Source: Diphasiastrum complanatum
Lineage: Eukaryota; Streptophyta; Lycopodiopsida; Lycopodiales; Lycopodiaceae
NCBI GenBank assembly: GCA_029204225.1
Contig: CM055100.1
Span: 53,301,763 to 53,365,762 of the forward strand
Direction of reading: 5' to 3'
DNA: 64,000 bases
The position numbers and the translations under genes are program-made. Below are positions 27,884-39,602 of the stretch, piece by piece. Below the pieces are notes generated by a model. That model saw only the letters and a program-made list of their open reading frames with translations. It ran no database searches and was not told where the DNA came from. Position 1 is the first letter of the stretch, and the number at the start of each line of letters is the position of its first letter.

Positions 27884-28168
27884 CATCCAGCCTAATAGGT
27901 CACTTGATCCACCCTAATTGGGGGTCAAGATCTTGAGATCCAAAAACATTTTAAAAATTTCTATGTTTGGCTCCTACTTTTTCTCTAGCCCATATATGTA
28001 CATTTTGGCCTTATTTCAAAGGTGCCATCATAATGTAGGATGAAGAATAAAGTTTTTGAAAACCAACCTATGCTATTTGGCATATGTGACATCCCACAAC
28101 ATGGCCATCTTACCAATTACAAGTCATATGACCAAAAATGGTCCAAACTAGCTTATTCATTTTTAACA
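27884..28168 (-). repeat. Right (5') copia LTR, minimum extent
   Basis: This 285-bp segment matches the left LTR minus its SINE. The LTR may extend left to about 27547. A TATA-like ATAAATATGTG lies on the minus strand near 27820, and a degenerate primer-site-like TTGGTATTGGATCTC lies near 27530. If so, the LTR is about 620 bp and the left copy has lost its outer half. Confidence 0.75.
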
Positions 28169-28825
28169 ACATGCTTCACTGGATGTAATACCAATTATTT
28201 TGTACTTCGTGCCATTGTGGTAAATTTTAAATATGTGAAGGTGTTGAAAAGCATCAGAACAATCGATAAGTGAGTTCTTTGCCATTTCAAGTTGCTTTCT
28301 GTTTTCGCTTTTATGTCCTGCTAATTGTAGGCAAATATTGTTTTGAAGCTGACATATGCAAATATGCAGTCAAAGAATTGTTGTTTTTTACTATCTTGAG
28401 TTCATTTCAATAAGATTAAAGGCACATGATATGTCTATCATATTAACAAAGAATTTTTTTAGAAAATTAACATTTTTGAAGTAAATTTTTTACTCGTCAC
28501 ACATGTGTTTGATGTCATTATGTTATAGCTAAAAGCATGTTGCATTTTTTAAAAAGAATAGCAAACAACGAAATACAATAGCATAATCTATGTCTCTGAT
28601 AAAGACGAAATTGTCATTTCCAAAAAGAGACATGTAATCAACTACTTGGTAATTACAAAATAAGGTGTTCATGCGTTCTGAAAAATTTTCAGAACACTCA
28701 AGACATTTGAGGTGAGCAATAATTAAGAACGATGTCCAAACTGAAATAGTTGACAATTGCTGATATTTTTTACCTGAACTTGTTCAAGTTAGTCTAAATA
28801 TTGTTCTTGTTGAGGAAATCATTCT
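28169..28825. other. AT-rich spacer, nothing recognised
   Basis: The sequence to the right of the copia element up to the fold-back repeat. No coding or repeat feature is recognised. Confidence 0.4.
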
Positions 28826-29212
28826 TTTTATAAATAAAAAATAAAAAATCATCGTCTGAAAGAACACTGAATGAGCTTTGCAGAATATTTGAGATCTTTC
28901 CACAATGTTAGTGTTTGTTAAGAAAAGTTTGTTGTCAGAGAGCCATCTTTTTTATCAAATGTAAGATGGCAAAAGAAGAGTTGACGGTTTCCCTCTCAAA
29001 ATTATAAATTAGGAGATTCGCCTTTCTCCCAAACAATAATGCAATATGATAAATGAAATTCGAAGTTATGATTTGCAAATTGCCATGAAACATCTCAAAT
29101 AGTGTACAAAGCTTGCTCAGTGTTCTTTTGAACAACTGTTTGAAAACAATAGTTAGTATATAAGCATAGTAAATTGACAAATTCAGGTAATCTATGCACA
29201 TATATTTATGAC
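28826..29212. repeat. Dispersed fold-back repeat, copy 1
   Basis: It matches 38686-39087 along its whole length. Within it, a roughly 40-bp left arm (from 28858, gaaagaacactgaatgagc) is repeated in inverted form at the right (ending at 29130, gctcagtgttctttt). This gives a 270-bp terminal-inverted-repeat structure like a MITE or fold-back element. The similarity to copy 2 continues about 80 bp beyond the right arm, so the true ends are unclear. Confidence 0.75.
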
Positions 29213-29368
29213 AAGCTAGCTAAACAACCAACGGTGACATTTTGTAATGTCTACATCAAAAAGCCTAAGAAGAAAGTGAAAGAGAACATTGAAAATGAAA
29301 ATGCTGCCAAAAAATGGAGCAGATTGACTTGTCATAATTGAACGATCCCTAAACTAAATTTGGTGGGA

Positions 29369-30502
29369 TGATGTTGGCTGATTCTGACGAATCCCCAAGA
29401 TACTCGGACAGAGCAACTCAAGAGCACCTCTCACCTTAGACCGAGGAGGTCTCTGAGAAGAGACTAATGAAGACTGAGAGCCGAGTATGAGAGCCGAGAA
29501 ATACTAGCTAGGAAAGACATGCAAGAATTGTGTAAGCCTCATGGTGAATCCCGGAAGATGGAATGACCATGTAGGAACTAGTATTTCTAGGCAAATGTAA
29601 TAAATGCAAGTATACCCTTCTTAAAGAAAGTAAGGTGAGCCACCTTCTGATGGTGACCTCTAGTGGAGAGCGTTATTCCACTTGTAATTTGTGAAATGTG
29701 GAAATTCCACTAGGATGCCACCTAAGGAGCACTCTTGCTTATTTAAGAGACTCCCTCTTTGTGAAGAGGAGCTTTTTGTGAATTGTATCAACTCCATGCT
29801 GAAATGAGAAGAGCCTTCACGAGTTTGGTGCAACCCTTGAGATCCTTGATCATGCTTGTTTCTTGAGTGATGCATTTATGATCTTGCCCTTCCCTCCCTT
29901 TGTGTGTGGTTGTGGACTGTAGAGTGGGTTAGATTTGCTGCTTTTGTAGAGTGGATTAGCTTTGTTGCTTTCTTGTGGATTAATGTAGGAACCAACATTC
30001 AGGTAAACTGAATAGGCTGGATCTGTGGTGTGATTCTTGCATATTCTCTGACAGTCCAATTCTTGATGTTCTTGGGATGTCCAAGAATCAATAGATTGGT
30101 TGGTTTCTTGATTCTTGGACCTCTAATATGCTGTAGATTAGTTTCTTGTTTCTTGTTTTGTCAACTTATGCAAGTGTAGCTTAGTGTTAATGTATTGTAG
30201 GCTCTGTTTCAGTTCGTTTAAGAGTAGGTAGCTGTAGAATCTATAGAACGTTCATTGGTTTGCATGTTGATCTGTGAATGAGCGTTCTTGGCTTGCATCT
30301 CTATGTAGAATGTAAGTGCGTTCAAGAGTGACGTCCCTGAGTATACCTCTGACAGACAGGACAAAGAAAATCTATACTACAAAGTTATACAGTCCGTTTT
30401 TGCCTGGCTTGGGCATTGTAACAAATAAGAAACAGCCAAGTAATGCCCAAACAAGCTTGGTAACAGACAAGAAATAGATCTGTAAGCAAGAAACAGTAAA
30501 CA
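29369..30502 (+). repeat. Left LTR of the 29-36 kb element
   Basis: A 1,134-bp LTR with AATAAA near 29600 and a TATTTAAG box near 29738. Exact termini are uncertain by about 8 bp, because similarity to the right LTR begins a few bases earlier (ggatgatgttgg). Confidence 0.82.
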
Positions 30503-30756
30503 TTTGACACCATTGCCCATTGAACTCCAACACCTTCTACATTAGAAACCCGCAACCTTGTCCACGCTCAGATCCCTACAACAACATTCCAATTCTTTAA
30601 ACAAACCTGAGTTTTTACACATTGACCAGAGCCACATCGTTGGCTATATCATTCCCAAATCCACGAGCTGTTAGCCTCGCCAATCACTTGTCAACAAACA
30701 CACTCACAGACCTGGATTCGATTCTATTTAAGCTCACGCTCCTCCCGTTTCGCACA

Positions 30757-31168
30757 CTGAAATCTCAACCGGAGCCCAAGCTTCAAATCTCAACCGGAGC
30801 ACAGCTCCCATCTCAACCGGTGCACCTCTTGAAATCTCAACCGGAGGGCCTCATCAGATCTCAACCGAATCCCAACGCTGAAATCTCAACCGAAGCCCAA
30901 CGTTGAAATCTCAATCGAGGCCCAACGCTAAAATCTCAACCGAAGCTCTCTTCAGATCTCAACCGAAGCACCACTTCAGATCTCAACCGGAGCTCCAGCT
31001 CAGATCTCAATCGAAGCACCGCTTCAGATCTCAACCGGAACATCTAGCTCAATTCTCAACCGGAGCCCAAGCTCAAATCTCAACCGGAGCTCTCACTCCT
31101 ATCTCAACCGAAGCTCCAGCTCAAACCTCAGCCGGAGCTCACGCTTCAATCTCAGTCGAAGAGATTCT
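30757..31168 (+). repeat. 24-bp minisatellite, array A (about 17 units)
   Basis: The core atctcaaccggagc or close variants recurs about every 24 bp for 17 units. Linkers of about 10 bp vary (for example ccaagctca, accacttcag). The unit length drifts between 22 and 26 bp, so the plus-strand translation slides between ISTGAQ-like and RSQPE-like repeats. It lies in the interior of the 29-36 kb LTR element. Confidence 0.92.
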
Positions 31169-31822
31169 ATCTGATCTGAACAGCCACGACCATATCACAT
31201 AACCATTGTCGCGTTCCATCACAATACTCGCTACCATCACAAATCACATTCCACATTACGACATTACACTTCATCCCCATTCCATCACACACTCCACACA
31301 TCTGCCTTCGCCCATCGCAGCCGCATCAGACCGTAATCAAACGACCCTATGACTGCCATCGGACACTCTCACCGCAATACCCGAACTCCACCCCCACCCG
31401 TTTCCGCCCCACACAACCACCATCGCTCATCGCAACCATATACCGGCCGCCCTCATTCGCCCTACGGCTACCCTAGGCCACCTTCATCGCAACAAGCCGC
31501 ATTGCATTCGCCCACCGTAAACATCGCCAACACCGCACACATTCGCATAACACCGCAAGCACTCACCTCACGAAATACCCCATTACACCGTTGTGCACAC
31601 TTCCATCAAAAGTCATAGATCGCAATCCATCGCAACCACACCCTATTGCGCCCACCTTCCATCATAATGGCACCACACCGCATTAGATCGCAATCCACCA
31701 CCTTCGACCTGCAACGATCACCTCATAGTCCACCACATACCATCGACGTTACACCACCTCCCATCTTCCATCATTCGCAACTGCATGCCATGCCTTAACG
31801 CTAATTCCGTTCCCTCATGCTC
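31169..31822 (+). repeat. G-poor spacer with recurring tcgcaac words
   Basis: Between the two arrays the plus strand is C- and A-rich and has few G residues. The words atcgcaacc, atcgcaatcc and ccaccat recur irregularly. Open frames here (for example 31349-31618) are His/Thr/Pro-rich as a result and show no domain. Confidence 0.6.
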
Positions 31823-32150
31823 AAATCTCGACCGGAGCAGACGGCCTAACTCAATTCTCAACCGAAGGCCTCACTTAAATCTCAACCGGAGGCACTCCTG
31901 GAATCTCAACTAGAGGCCTCACTCAAATCTCAACCGGAGCTATCTATCAAATCTCAACTGGAGGTGTTTCTCTGAAATCTCAACCGGAGCATCCCGTTGA
32001 GATTTTGACCGGAGCACTCGCTGGAATCTCGACCATAGTGCCCACTCAAATCTCGACCGGAGCCGGAGTCCAGCGTTCATATCTCAATTGGAGCCGGAGC
32101 CATTCATCAGATCTTGACCGAAGGGGGTCTGTCACAATCTCAGTCGGACC
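31823..32150 (+). repeat. 24-bp minisatellite, array B (about 13 units)
   Basis: The same core as array A (atctcaaccggagc and variants such as atctcgaccggagc and atctcaactggaggt) with more divergence and unit lengths from 23 to 30 bp. The 191-codon frame at 32005-32580 starts inside it. Confidence 0.88.
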
Positions 32151-33000
32151 ACATCCACGCCAGCCACAGAACTTTCAAACGACCATCACAACTGACGAGT
32201 ACAATAGACATCACACCCCACCTCCATTCGCCCTTGAATTGCAGCAAATCTCATTCGTCCGCAGTCGCAAATCCACCACAACACCGCCACAACCAACCGT
32301 ACCACACCCATCGTATTCACCCACACACACTGCCAGCTGCACCACTGTAAACCATCGCAACTACAACGCGTCTCTCACTATCGTATTCAACCGCACCAAA
32401 CCTCAATCATCAGCATCCAGACCCCCTCATCACTCCATTCATCCGCACCGCAACAGCCCGCCCTTCAATCGCAACTACACCACCTTCCACAACCATCTAC
32501 CATTCTATCGCATTCAACTGCATCCCGCTATCGCACTCACCCGTAGCAACTGCAAATACCCCCACACCAGCTATCGCTAGTACCCCCTTACCAACTGCCT
32601 CGTCCTTGAATCGTAGCGACAACCCCCACCCGGCTAAATATCCCTCATCTTCCTGGACGAAGCAGACCACCTCCTAACCATGTCCACGCTTGAATCGTTA
32701 CCAACGCATTACCTTGCACCACAACCACATCCGTTGTTGCACCGCAAACACTTGCACCCTAACCACATTTGTCCTTGAATCACATTCCCAACGCACACCG
32801 ACTGCCTCCACCATTGACCCATGAAAAACGCATTCCACAATCTACAACTGCAACACACATCTCCAAATCGCAACCCGCGCCCACCCGTCGACATCAAATT
32901 CACACGACAACTGTCTAAACCGCACCCGAGTGAAACCGATATGCCGTCATCTGCTACAATGTCCAACCAAGAGCAACCTCCTCAGGGAATTGACAATTTT
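32151..33000 (+). other. G-poor tract with tcgcaac words, right part
   Basis: The strand-asymmetric composition continues to about 32970. The tcgcaac word recurs several more times. The open frame ending at 32580 is rich in Thr, His, Pro and Ser and has no recognisable domain. I regard it as compositional. Confidence 0.5.
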
Positions 33001-33749
33001 TCTCTCCTTCTACAACCTCAAATCTATTTGTCTTTCCACATGTTGATAAGATTTCCAATGTGCCAATACACAATATTTCTCGGATTCGGAAATCCAAATA
33101 GAGATTTGGTTCTGAATCTCTTGTTCACAGAGGTCCTCAGGACATAGTACCTCAATAATTCCTGCATCTCACGCTATATCTTACAACATCTGTTATCCAT
33201 GATGATAGATTTAGTGTCATCCACCCTGTCTTGTTTTGACAAGGGCATGTTAGCGTAAGTCACATTACTCTACAAAACAAAAGGAATATTGCAATTGTCA
33301 AGGTAAATTATCAATGTTGATGAATGCAAGTTTTGTTCGACAAAGTGCTATACAGTTCTCACTCTCTGTAACGTTTGTTTATTTTCTTGTTTCTCTTCAC
33401 CTATTTTGTGTGATTGATTTTTGCATGAGGAATAGCTACTGCACGAGAGTCTTCTATAGAGCATCTCCAAAACACATTTTTCATTCATCTATCCATCTTT
33501 AGGTTCCCTTGTACAACAGTTTAGGATTTTTGAGACATATGAAAAATCCATGTCAACTTAGAGTTGATTCCTACATCTCATTGTCATATTATTATTTGAG
33601 TCAACTACAACAAGATCGAAACAAATTTAGTTAAAATTTGTTCAATCTTTAGTCCAGTCGCATGTTCAACGAGTTTCAACTACGTGTCCCACACGCCGAT
33701 CCAATCTTGAGCATGAACAGTCACCAGCAACAACATCCCCACCAACAGA

Positions 33750-33775
33750 TTTTTTTTTTTTTTTTGGGGGGGGGA
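33750..33775. repeat. T15-G9 homopolymer junction
   Basis: A run of about 15 T is followed directly by about 9 G and then agagag. Such a junction is unusual and prone to sequencing error. Confidence 0.85.
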
Positions 33776-33789
33776 GAGAGTGGATCTGC

Positions 33790-34350
33790 TTGGATCCACT
33801 AGAGCAGTTACGCTGCCAGCAACAACACCAGCAAGATCGACAGCCAAGCTCACAAACCCAAAGTCGACAACGACAAGGCTATGAAGACAGATGGGCAATC
33901 CAAAGTGACTCGATCAGAAGAAGTATTCCAGTCATGACAAAGATCCTTCAAAACGAGAAAACACAAGCATTGGAAAATCAGTCTCTTTCTTCAACCGACC
34001 TCTTGCCATACTTCTGCGCCATTCTCATGCCTATCGTCCACGCCATCTACCAATGTCACCACCTCCGACCTACCTTCCATCTGTTTGTTTATCATCAGTT
34101 TACATTTCTTCTGAGAAATTTCTAGTTTTTTATAGTCCTACCGAAGCAGTTGAAAGATCATTGCAAGTGTCTTGCGGAGACCAACTACCACCTATATTGG
34201 TTGTTCAGCCGATATAGACCTACAAAAGCAGACGGAGCAGCTAGAAGAAATAAAAAGAAAGATCCAGGAAGCTAAGGAGGAAAGGAAAAAACCTAAGCAA
34301 TAGATGAGTCAGATCGATCTTGATCAAAAGAAACTCTCTGGAGCAATGAT
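33790..34350 (+). mobile_element. Possible gag-like remnant of the 29-36 kb element
   Basis: The frame at 33790-34125 starts MDPLEQLRCQQQHQQDRQPS, a Gln-rich segment. Downstream, in another frame, LQKQTEQLEEIKRKIQEAKE looks like a coiled coil and is followed by a stop. These would fit a decayed structural protein, but I recognise no gag domain. The assignment rests on position inside the element. Confidence 0.3.
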
Positions 34351-35077
34351 AGTTGAATTCTCTCGTATGAAGCCCAAAGAGATCCAATAGTAATGGACCA
34401 AAAGAAAGAGCTGCAGAAAAAGAAAGATGAAGACAATCGTGAACCTGCACTTAAAGCAAGCTCCTCACCCAGCAAGGGTCCAAGGCTGCAATTGTAGAAC
34501 TATCAGTTCCTTCACCCTGTCACCAAGCCTTCATCATGTTTCCTCACTGTTACCAAACCGTCCATCCAAAATTGTTTCTACCACCAAATTTTTTATGATG
34601 AATCCTCCCCTTGAGACTGATAACCAAGATTTCTGCTACCTATCAGAAAAGAGCATCGACAAGACTGAAACTTCAACTAAGAAAAGAATTGCGGAAATGC
34701 CCAGAAGCAACATGGAGAATACAACCTCCCAGAAGTTAGAATTTGCCTAGAAACTAGAAGTGAAATCATCCATGGCAGATGCAATGAAAGAAAGAGACAC
34801 GAGGAAAGCATTTGAGCATGCAAGTTATGAAGTTGCTGAGAGCTCTCCAAATTTTGAGAATGTCAACCCATTACAACAATAAGACATGCTAATCCAATTG
34901 CGGCAATTTGTGAAAAAAAGTTTTTCTGATAAAGACTGGCGACAATAAGCACTTGGTTTTATGTAAGCGAACGAGGATCTACGCTTTTCCAAGTGACGAT
35001 CGAAGATTCCAATGCAAAGCGGAGTGACATCGTCCAATATGAGTTGCAGTGGGTCCTGCAACACATTAGGGGTCGGA

Positions 35078-36238
35078 TGATGTTGGTTGATTCTGACGAA
35101 TCCCCAAGATACTCGGACAGAGCAACTCAAGAGCACCTCTCACCTTAGACCGAGGAGGTCTCTGAGAAGACGAGACTAATGAAGACTGAGAGCCGAGTAT
35201 GAGAGCCGAGAAATACTAGCTAGGAAAGACATGCAAGAACTGTGCATGCCTCATGGTGAATCCCGGAAGATGGAATGACCATGTAGGAACTAGTATTTCT
35301 AGGCAAATGTAATAAATGCAAGTAGACCTCTCTTAAAGAAAGTAAGGTGAGGTGAGCCACCTTTTGATGGTGACATGTAGTGGAGAGCATTATTCCACTT
35401 GTAATTTGTGAAATGTGAAAATTTCACTAGGATGCCACCTAAGGAGCTCTCTTGCTTGTTTAAGAGACTCCCTCTTTGTGAAGAGGAGCTTTTTGTGAAT
35501 TGTATCAACTCCATGCTGAAATGAGAAGAGCCTTCACGAGTTTGGTGCAACTCTTGAGCTCCTTGATCATGTTTGTTTCTTGAGTGATGCATTTATGATC
35601 TTGCCCTTCCCTCCCTTCGTGTGTGGTTGTGGACTGTAGAGTGGATTAGATTTGCTGCTTTTGTAGAGTGGATTAGCTTTCTTGCTTTCTTGTGGATTAA
35701 TGTAAGAACCAGCATTCAGGTAAACTAAATAGGCTGGATCTGTGGTGTGATTCTTGCATATTCTATGACAGTCCAATTCTTGATGTTCTTGGGATGTCCA
35801 AGAATCAATATATTGGTTGGTTTCTTGATTCTTGGACCTCTAATATGTTGTAGATTAGTTTCTTGTTTCTTGTTTTGTCAATTTATGCAAGTGTAGCTTA
35901 GTGTTAATGTATTATAGGCACTGTTTCAGTTCGTTTAAGAGTAGGTAGTTGTAGAATATGTAGAACGTTCATTGGTTTGCATGCTGATATGTGAATGAGC
36001 ATTCTTGGCTTGCATCTCTATGTAGAATGTAAGTGTGTTCAAGAGTGACGTCCCTGAGTAGTCCTCTGACAGGCATGACAAAGAAAATCTATACTACAAA
36101 GTTATACAGTCCGTTTTTGCCTGGCTTGGGCATTGTAACAAATAAGAAACAGCCAAGTAATGCCCAAACGAGCTTGGTAACAGGCAAGAAATAGATCTGT
36201 AAGCAAGAAATAGATCTGTAAGCAAGAAACAGTAAACA
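35078..36238 (+). repeat. Right LTR of the 29-36 kb element
   Basis: A 1,161-bp copy of the left LTR. It is longer mainly because of a tandem 20-bp duplication near its end (atagatctgtaagcaagaa twice) and small insertions (gacga, gaggt). Confidence 0.82.
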
Positions 36239-37930
36239 GTTTGCGTTCAATGTAATATACAAACTTGGAATAGTGAGGCCATGCTTGTGACACAAAACTT
36301 AGACCTTGATTAAAAGGCAATATTGCATGTTCTATGATATTTCATAAGAATTCCAAAATGACTCTTTTGTAAGCGGTTCACAAATCCGATGGCACGTGGC
36401 ATTACTAAAAAGTGAGGTGATGCAAGCAATGCTTCAAAAACATATGACTATTTAGAAAAATGCTTAAAATGTCCACTTTCTATTTTTAAACTTCAAATTA
36501 AAACCCTTCATTTCAATTTCACATCTACGCTTTACGTTCTGCCAAAAGACTTTTCTATTGAACATATTTATCTTGTATTTCTAGTTGTATGAAAAGGAAA
36601 TTCAAATCTAAACGCAATAAACATAATCTTGTACATGTATTGGCTTATATTTTTAACTTGGCATTGATAATAAATTGTTGTTCTATTTTCTTAAATAATA
36701 TAAAAAAATATCACAAAAAAAAAATGTTATTTATAAACAATAAAACAAAATACCAAATACTGATATATGACTTCGCAACTATGATTAGTCAATGAATTGG
36801 TCTATGATTATGTATTCATGAAAACAATAGAATAAATTGTAAATTGTTTGGCATTTTCCAAAAAAAATTTAGTGATTGTTAGCAAGAATTAGTAGTTAGA
36901 ACACCATTTGTTTAGTAAGCATTCAGAAGCTGGTGCTTTGAGAGGTGGCAATTATCTTCTCGAATTTATAAACTAGGAGATTCGCCTTTCTCCTGAATGA
37001 ATGATGCGATATGATACTTGAGAATGCCATTTCCAAATCAACATGAAAAATGTCAAAGAAATTACAAAAATCACCAAATTCTTTAAAGAACACATAAATG
37101 AGAGTCCCCCGAAGTTTTGTTAGATCCTACCTAAGATCATAGACCTTTGAAGTTGACATATCGTTTGAATTTGCTCATCATTTGTTATTATTATTTTTCT
37201 CGAACGTTTATGTTTTATTGAAGAAATGAGTTCAAAGATGTTTTCAGATTTTTTATCGACACAAATGGCCTTTCAATCAATATTGCAATCAAGTTATTAA
37301 GCATGAGAATGAAATATTCACTATATAAATCAAATCCAAAGTATCATATTATTTGAATAAATGCATAGGTAAAGAGTGAATATCTTTTACATATTCATTA
37401 ATAACAATGAAACAATGATAAGTAGCTATAAAATTACTTCTTACAAAAAGGAACAAGATAACTTAAAAAGACGCATCCGCTTTCTCTATATCTGATACAC
37501 TAGTTTGTTCGCTACAAGGAAAGTATGTGCAAGACAAGCAATGTAAGACAACTCCAAAAATGAAACTGGGTTGAAAAATCCATTTTGTTACTAAGCCATT
37601 AAGCAAGTGACCGAGTTAGGTGCACACCTTCGTCATTATCAACTGACATCATTCGCCATCCTACAATGTTGATCAAGCCTACAACATAGCACAAAACAAC
37701 ACTGAAGCTGCCCGATTTAGAGGTATAGAGCAGACACAACAGTCACAATAGTCATAAACAAAGAAAGCAAATAGGTAACAGATAAATTGTAGACTTCCAT
37801 TTTCATTTTCATGCTGAGAATGGACATACAGTGCTACTTCAAAAGCCAATGTATACAACTGATTGTGACACTCAATTTCATTTCATTCTTTCTATTTTTG
37901 ATGTGATCTTATGCTTGCTTTGTTTACAAA
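36239..37930. other. AT-rich spacer with a partial fold-back repeat
   Basis: No genes are recognised. At about 36940-37010, aggtggcaat and aaactaggagattcgcctttctcc are shared with the middle of the fold-back repeats at 28.9 and 38.8 kb, marking a third, strongly diverged copy. Confidence 0.55.

Positions 37931-37933
<3 letters not shown>

Positions 37934-38000
<67 letters not shown>
37934..38000. repeat. Compound (CT)n(AT)n microsatellite
   Basis: About 28 bp of CT repeats pass directly into about 40 bp of AT repeats. Confidence 0.97.
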
Positions 38001-38004
<4 letters not shown>

Positions 38005-38360
38005 TTATGTACATTTTTGCGCATGTGTATGGGTGCACCCATGCATCCTCCTCCCCTCACCCATGCATGAGCTTTTTCTAACTAGAAAACTTGGGGAGGA
38101 GGATGCATGTATGGGGAAAAGGCTAAGGGGCCCACTCCAAATTCAAATTATACTTTACCAACACACATAGTGTTTTGAAATGCATGTACATACTTTCATG
38201 GTGAAAGGTGTTAAACAAATGAGACTTTCATTATCAAAAATTTGAAAGGTGCTCTAAGGATTTTTTAAATTATCAAACTTTCCACGGGAAAGGTTAAAAT
38301 AAAAATGCATTTCTATAAAGATCGGCCTCCATTGCCCGTCAACGACGGACACTCTTTACT

Positions 38361-38495
<135 letters not shown>

Positions 38496-38685
38496 ACTAT
38501 TTGAATTGGCAATGATTGATCCTTAAATAAACAAAGCTTTTTTGGAAGCTAGCTCAATGGTTCAGATGACAAAAAGAGAGAATTTATTGAAATAGTTGTA
38601 ATTGCTTTGTTTTTGTCATAAAAGGATTATTTATTGTTTTGAAAATTGCCCTACTAATTCTAAAACCAAAATAGAAAATCTTTTT

Positions 38686-39087
38686 TTTTATAAATATAGA
38701 ATAAAATGTTATCCTTTGAAAGAACATTGAACGAGCTTTGTAGAATATTTGAGATCTTTTCATAGTGTTAGTGTTTGTTAAGAAAGTCAATTGTTAGAGA
38801 GCCACCTTTTTTATCACACGTAAGATGACAAAAGAAGAGGTGGCAATTTCCCTCTCAAAATTATAAACTAGGAGATTTCCCTTTCTCCCAAATGATAATG
38901 CAATATGAAAAATAAAATTTGAAGTTGCGATTTGCAAATTGCTATGAAACATCTCAAATATTGTACACAACTCGCTCATTGTTCTTTTGAACAAAGGTCT
39001 TTTATTCGATTTTTTTGAAAACAATCGTTAGTATATAAGCATAGTAAATTGACAAATTCCGGTCATCTATGTACACAGATTTATGAC
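38686..39087. repeat. Dispersed fold-back repeat, copy 2
   Basis: It is homologous to 28826-29212. The inverted arms are at about 38718-38757 and 38951-38989 (gaaagaacattgaacgagc against its complement). A 15-bp insertion near the right end (ttattcgattttttt) distinguishes it from copy 1. Confidence 0.78.
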
Positions 39088-39602
39088 AGGCGACCTGCAA
39101 TGCAATTTCATGCAAAACATAAATTTGACATGCAAGCCTTTTAGAGGTTCAGAGCCGATAATTGATACTTTGGATAAAGGTGTCCCTCCATTCGTATGCA
39201 ATGCCATAACGAATGAACATCAAGATTTAAACAAATACTTTGTTAACATGAACCACAAAAAAATGACATATCGTTTTTGGGCCAACACCCTTAAAATAAA
39301 ACAGCTCTTCCTTGATTGTTTCATAAGGCAAGCTTCATAAATACTCAAACTCAATGTTGCACGCTCATGAACCAACTTAGCCAAAATGTTGTAAATTCTT
39401 GACGCCTTTATGACGGCCAACCCTCCACACTTTATTGTAATTCCACCTCTTGTACACTTGCTCTCTATACCTAGTATGAACAATGTTAAGAAAACAAAAT
39501 AGTTAGATGGCATAACGACTATCATCAATAATTTGCAATGAAAATGATGTCCATACATTTGCCTGGTATTAATGAAGTCATACATGCAATCAAAATGGTT
39601 AG

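Larger units (their letters stand above)
22657..28168 (-). mobile_element. Ty1/copia retrotransposon, nearly complete but frameshifted
   Basis: In right-to-left order the element shows a 5' LTR, gag with zinc knuckle, GAG-pre-integrase, integrase, RT, RNase H, a polypurine run and a 3' LTR. All are on the minus strand, upstream of and in the same direction as DDB1. The domain order (integrase before RT) defines copia. Coding is broken by several frameshifts, but the catalytic residues of integrase and RT are still readable, so decay is moderate. No clear target duplication is visible. The right flank is acatg, and the left LTR may be truncated at its outer end. Confidence 0.9.
29369..36238 (+). 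mobile_element. LTR retrotransposon with 1.1-kb LTRs and a minisatellite-bearing interior
   Basis: Direct repeats at 29369-30502 and 35078-36238 are about 96-97% identical by eye and run from TGATGTTGG to AGTAAACA, the form of LTRs. After the left LTR, TGACACCATTGCC (from 30505) resembles the TGGCGCCGTTGCC primer site of some plant gypsy elements with three G-to-A changes, which suggests plus orientation. Before the right LTR, aggggtcgga is weakly purine-rich. The interior (4.57 kb) has two arrays of a 24-bp repeat, a G-poor tract and short coiled-coil-like frames, but no pol motif that I can find. No convincing target duplication was found. Confidence 0.8.

Noticed and set aside
30757-32150. 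CRISPR-like array
   Set aside because: This is plant nuclear DNA. Units are 24-bp diverged tandem repeats with 10-bp linkers rather than identical repeats with unique spacers.
31349-32580. Open frames rich in His, Thr and Pro as genes
   Set aside because: They follow from the G-poor composition of the strand and show no domain or start context.
29355-36245. Target-site duplication of the 29-36 kb element
   Set aside because: Left atttg and right gtttg are similar only if the LTR start is moved by several bases. This is not convincing.
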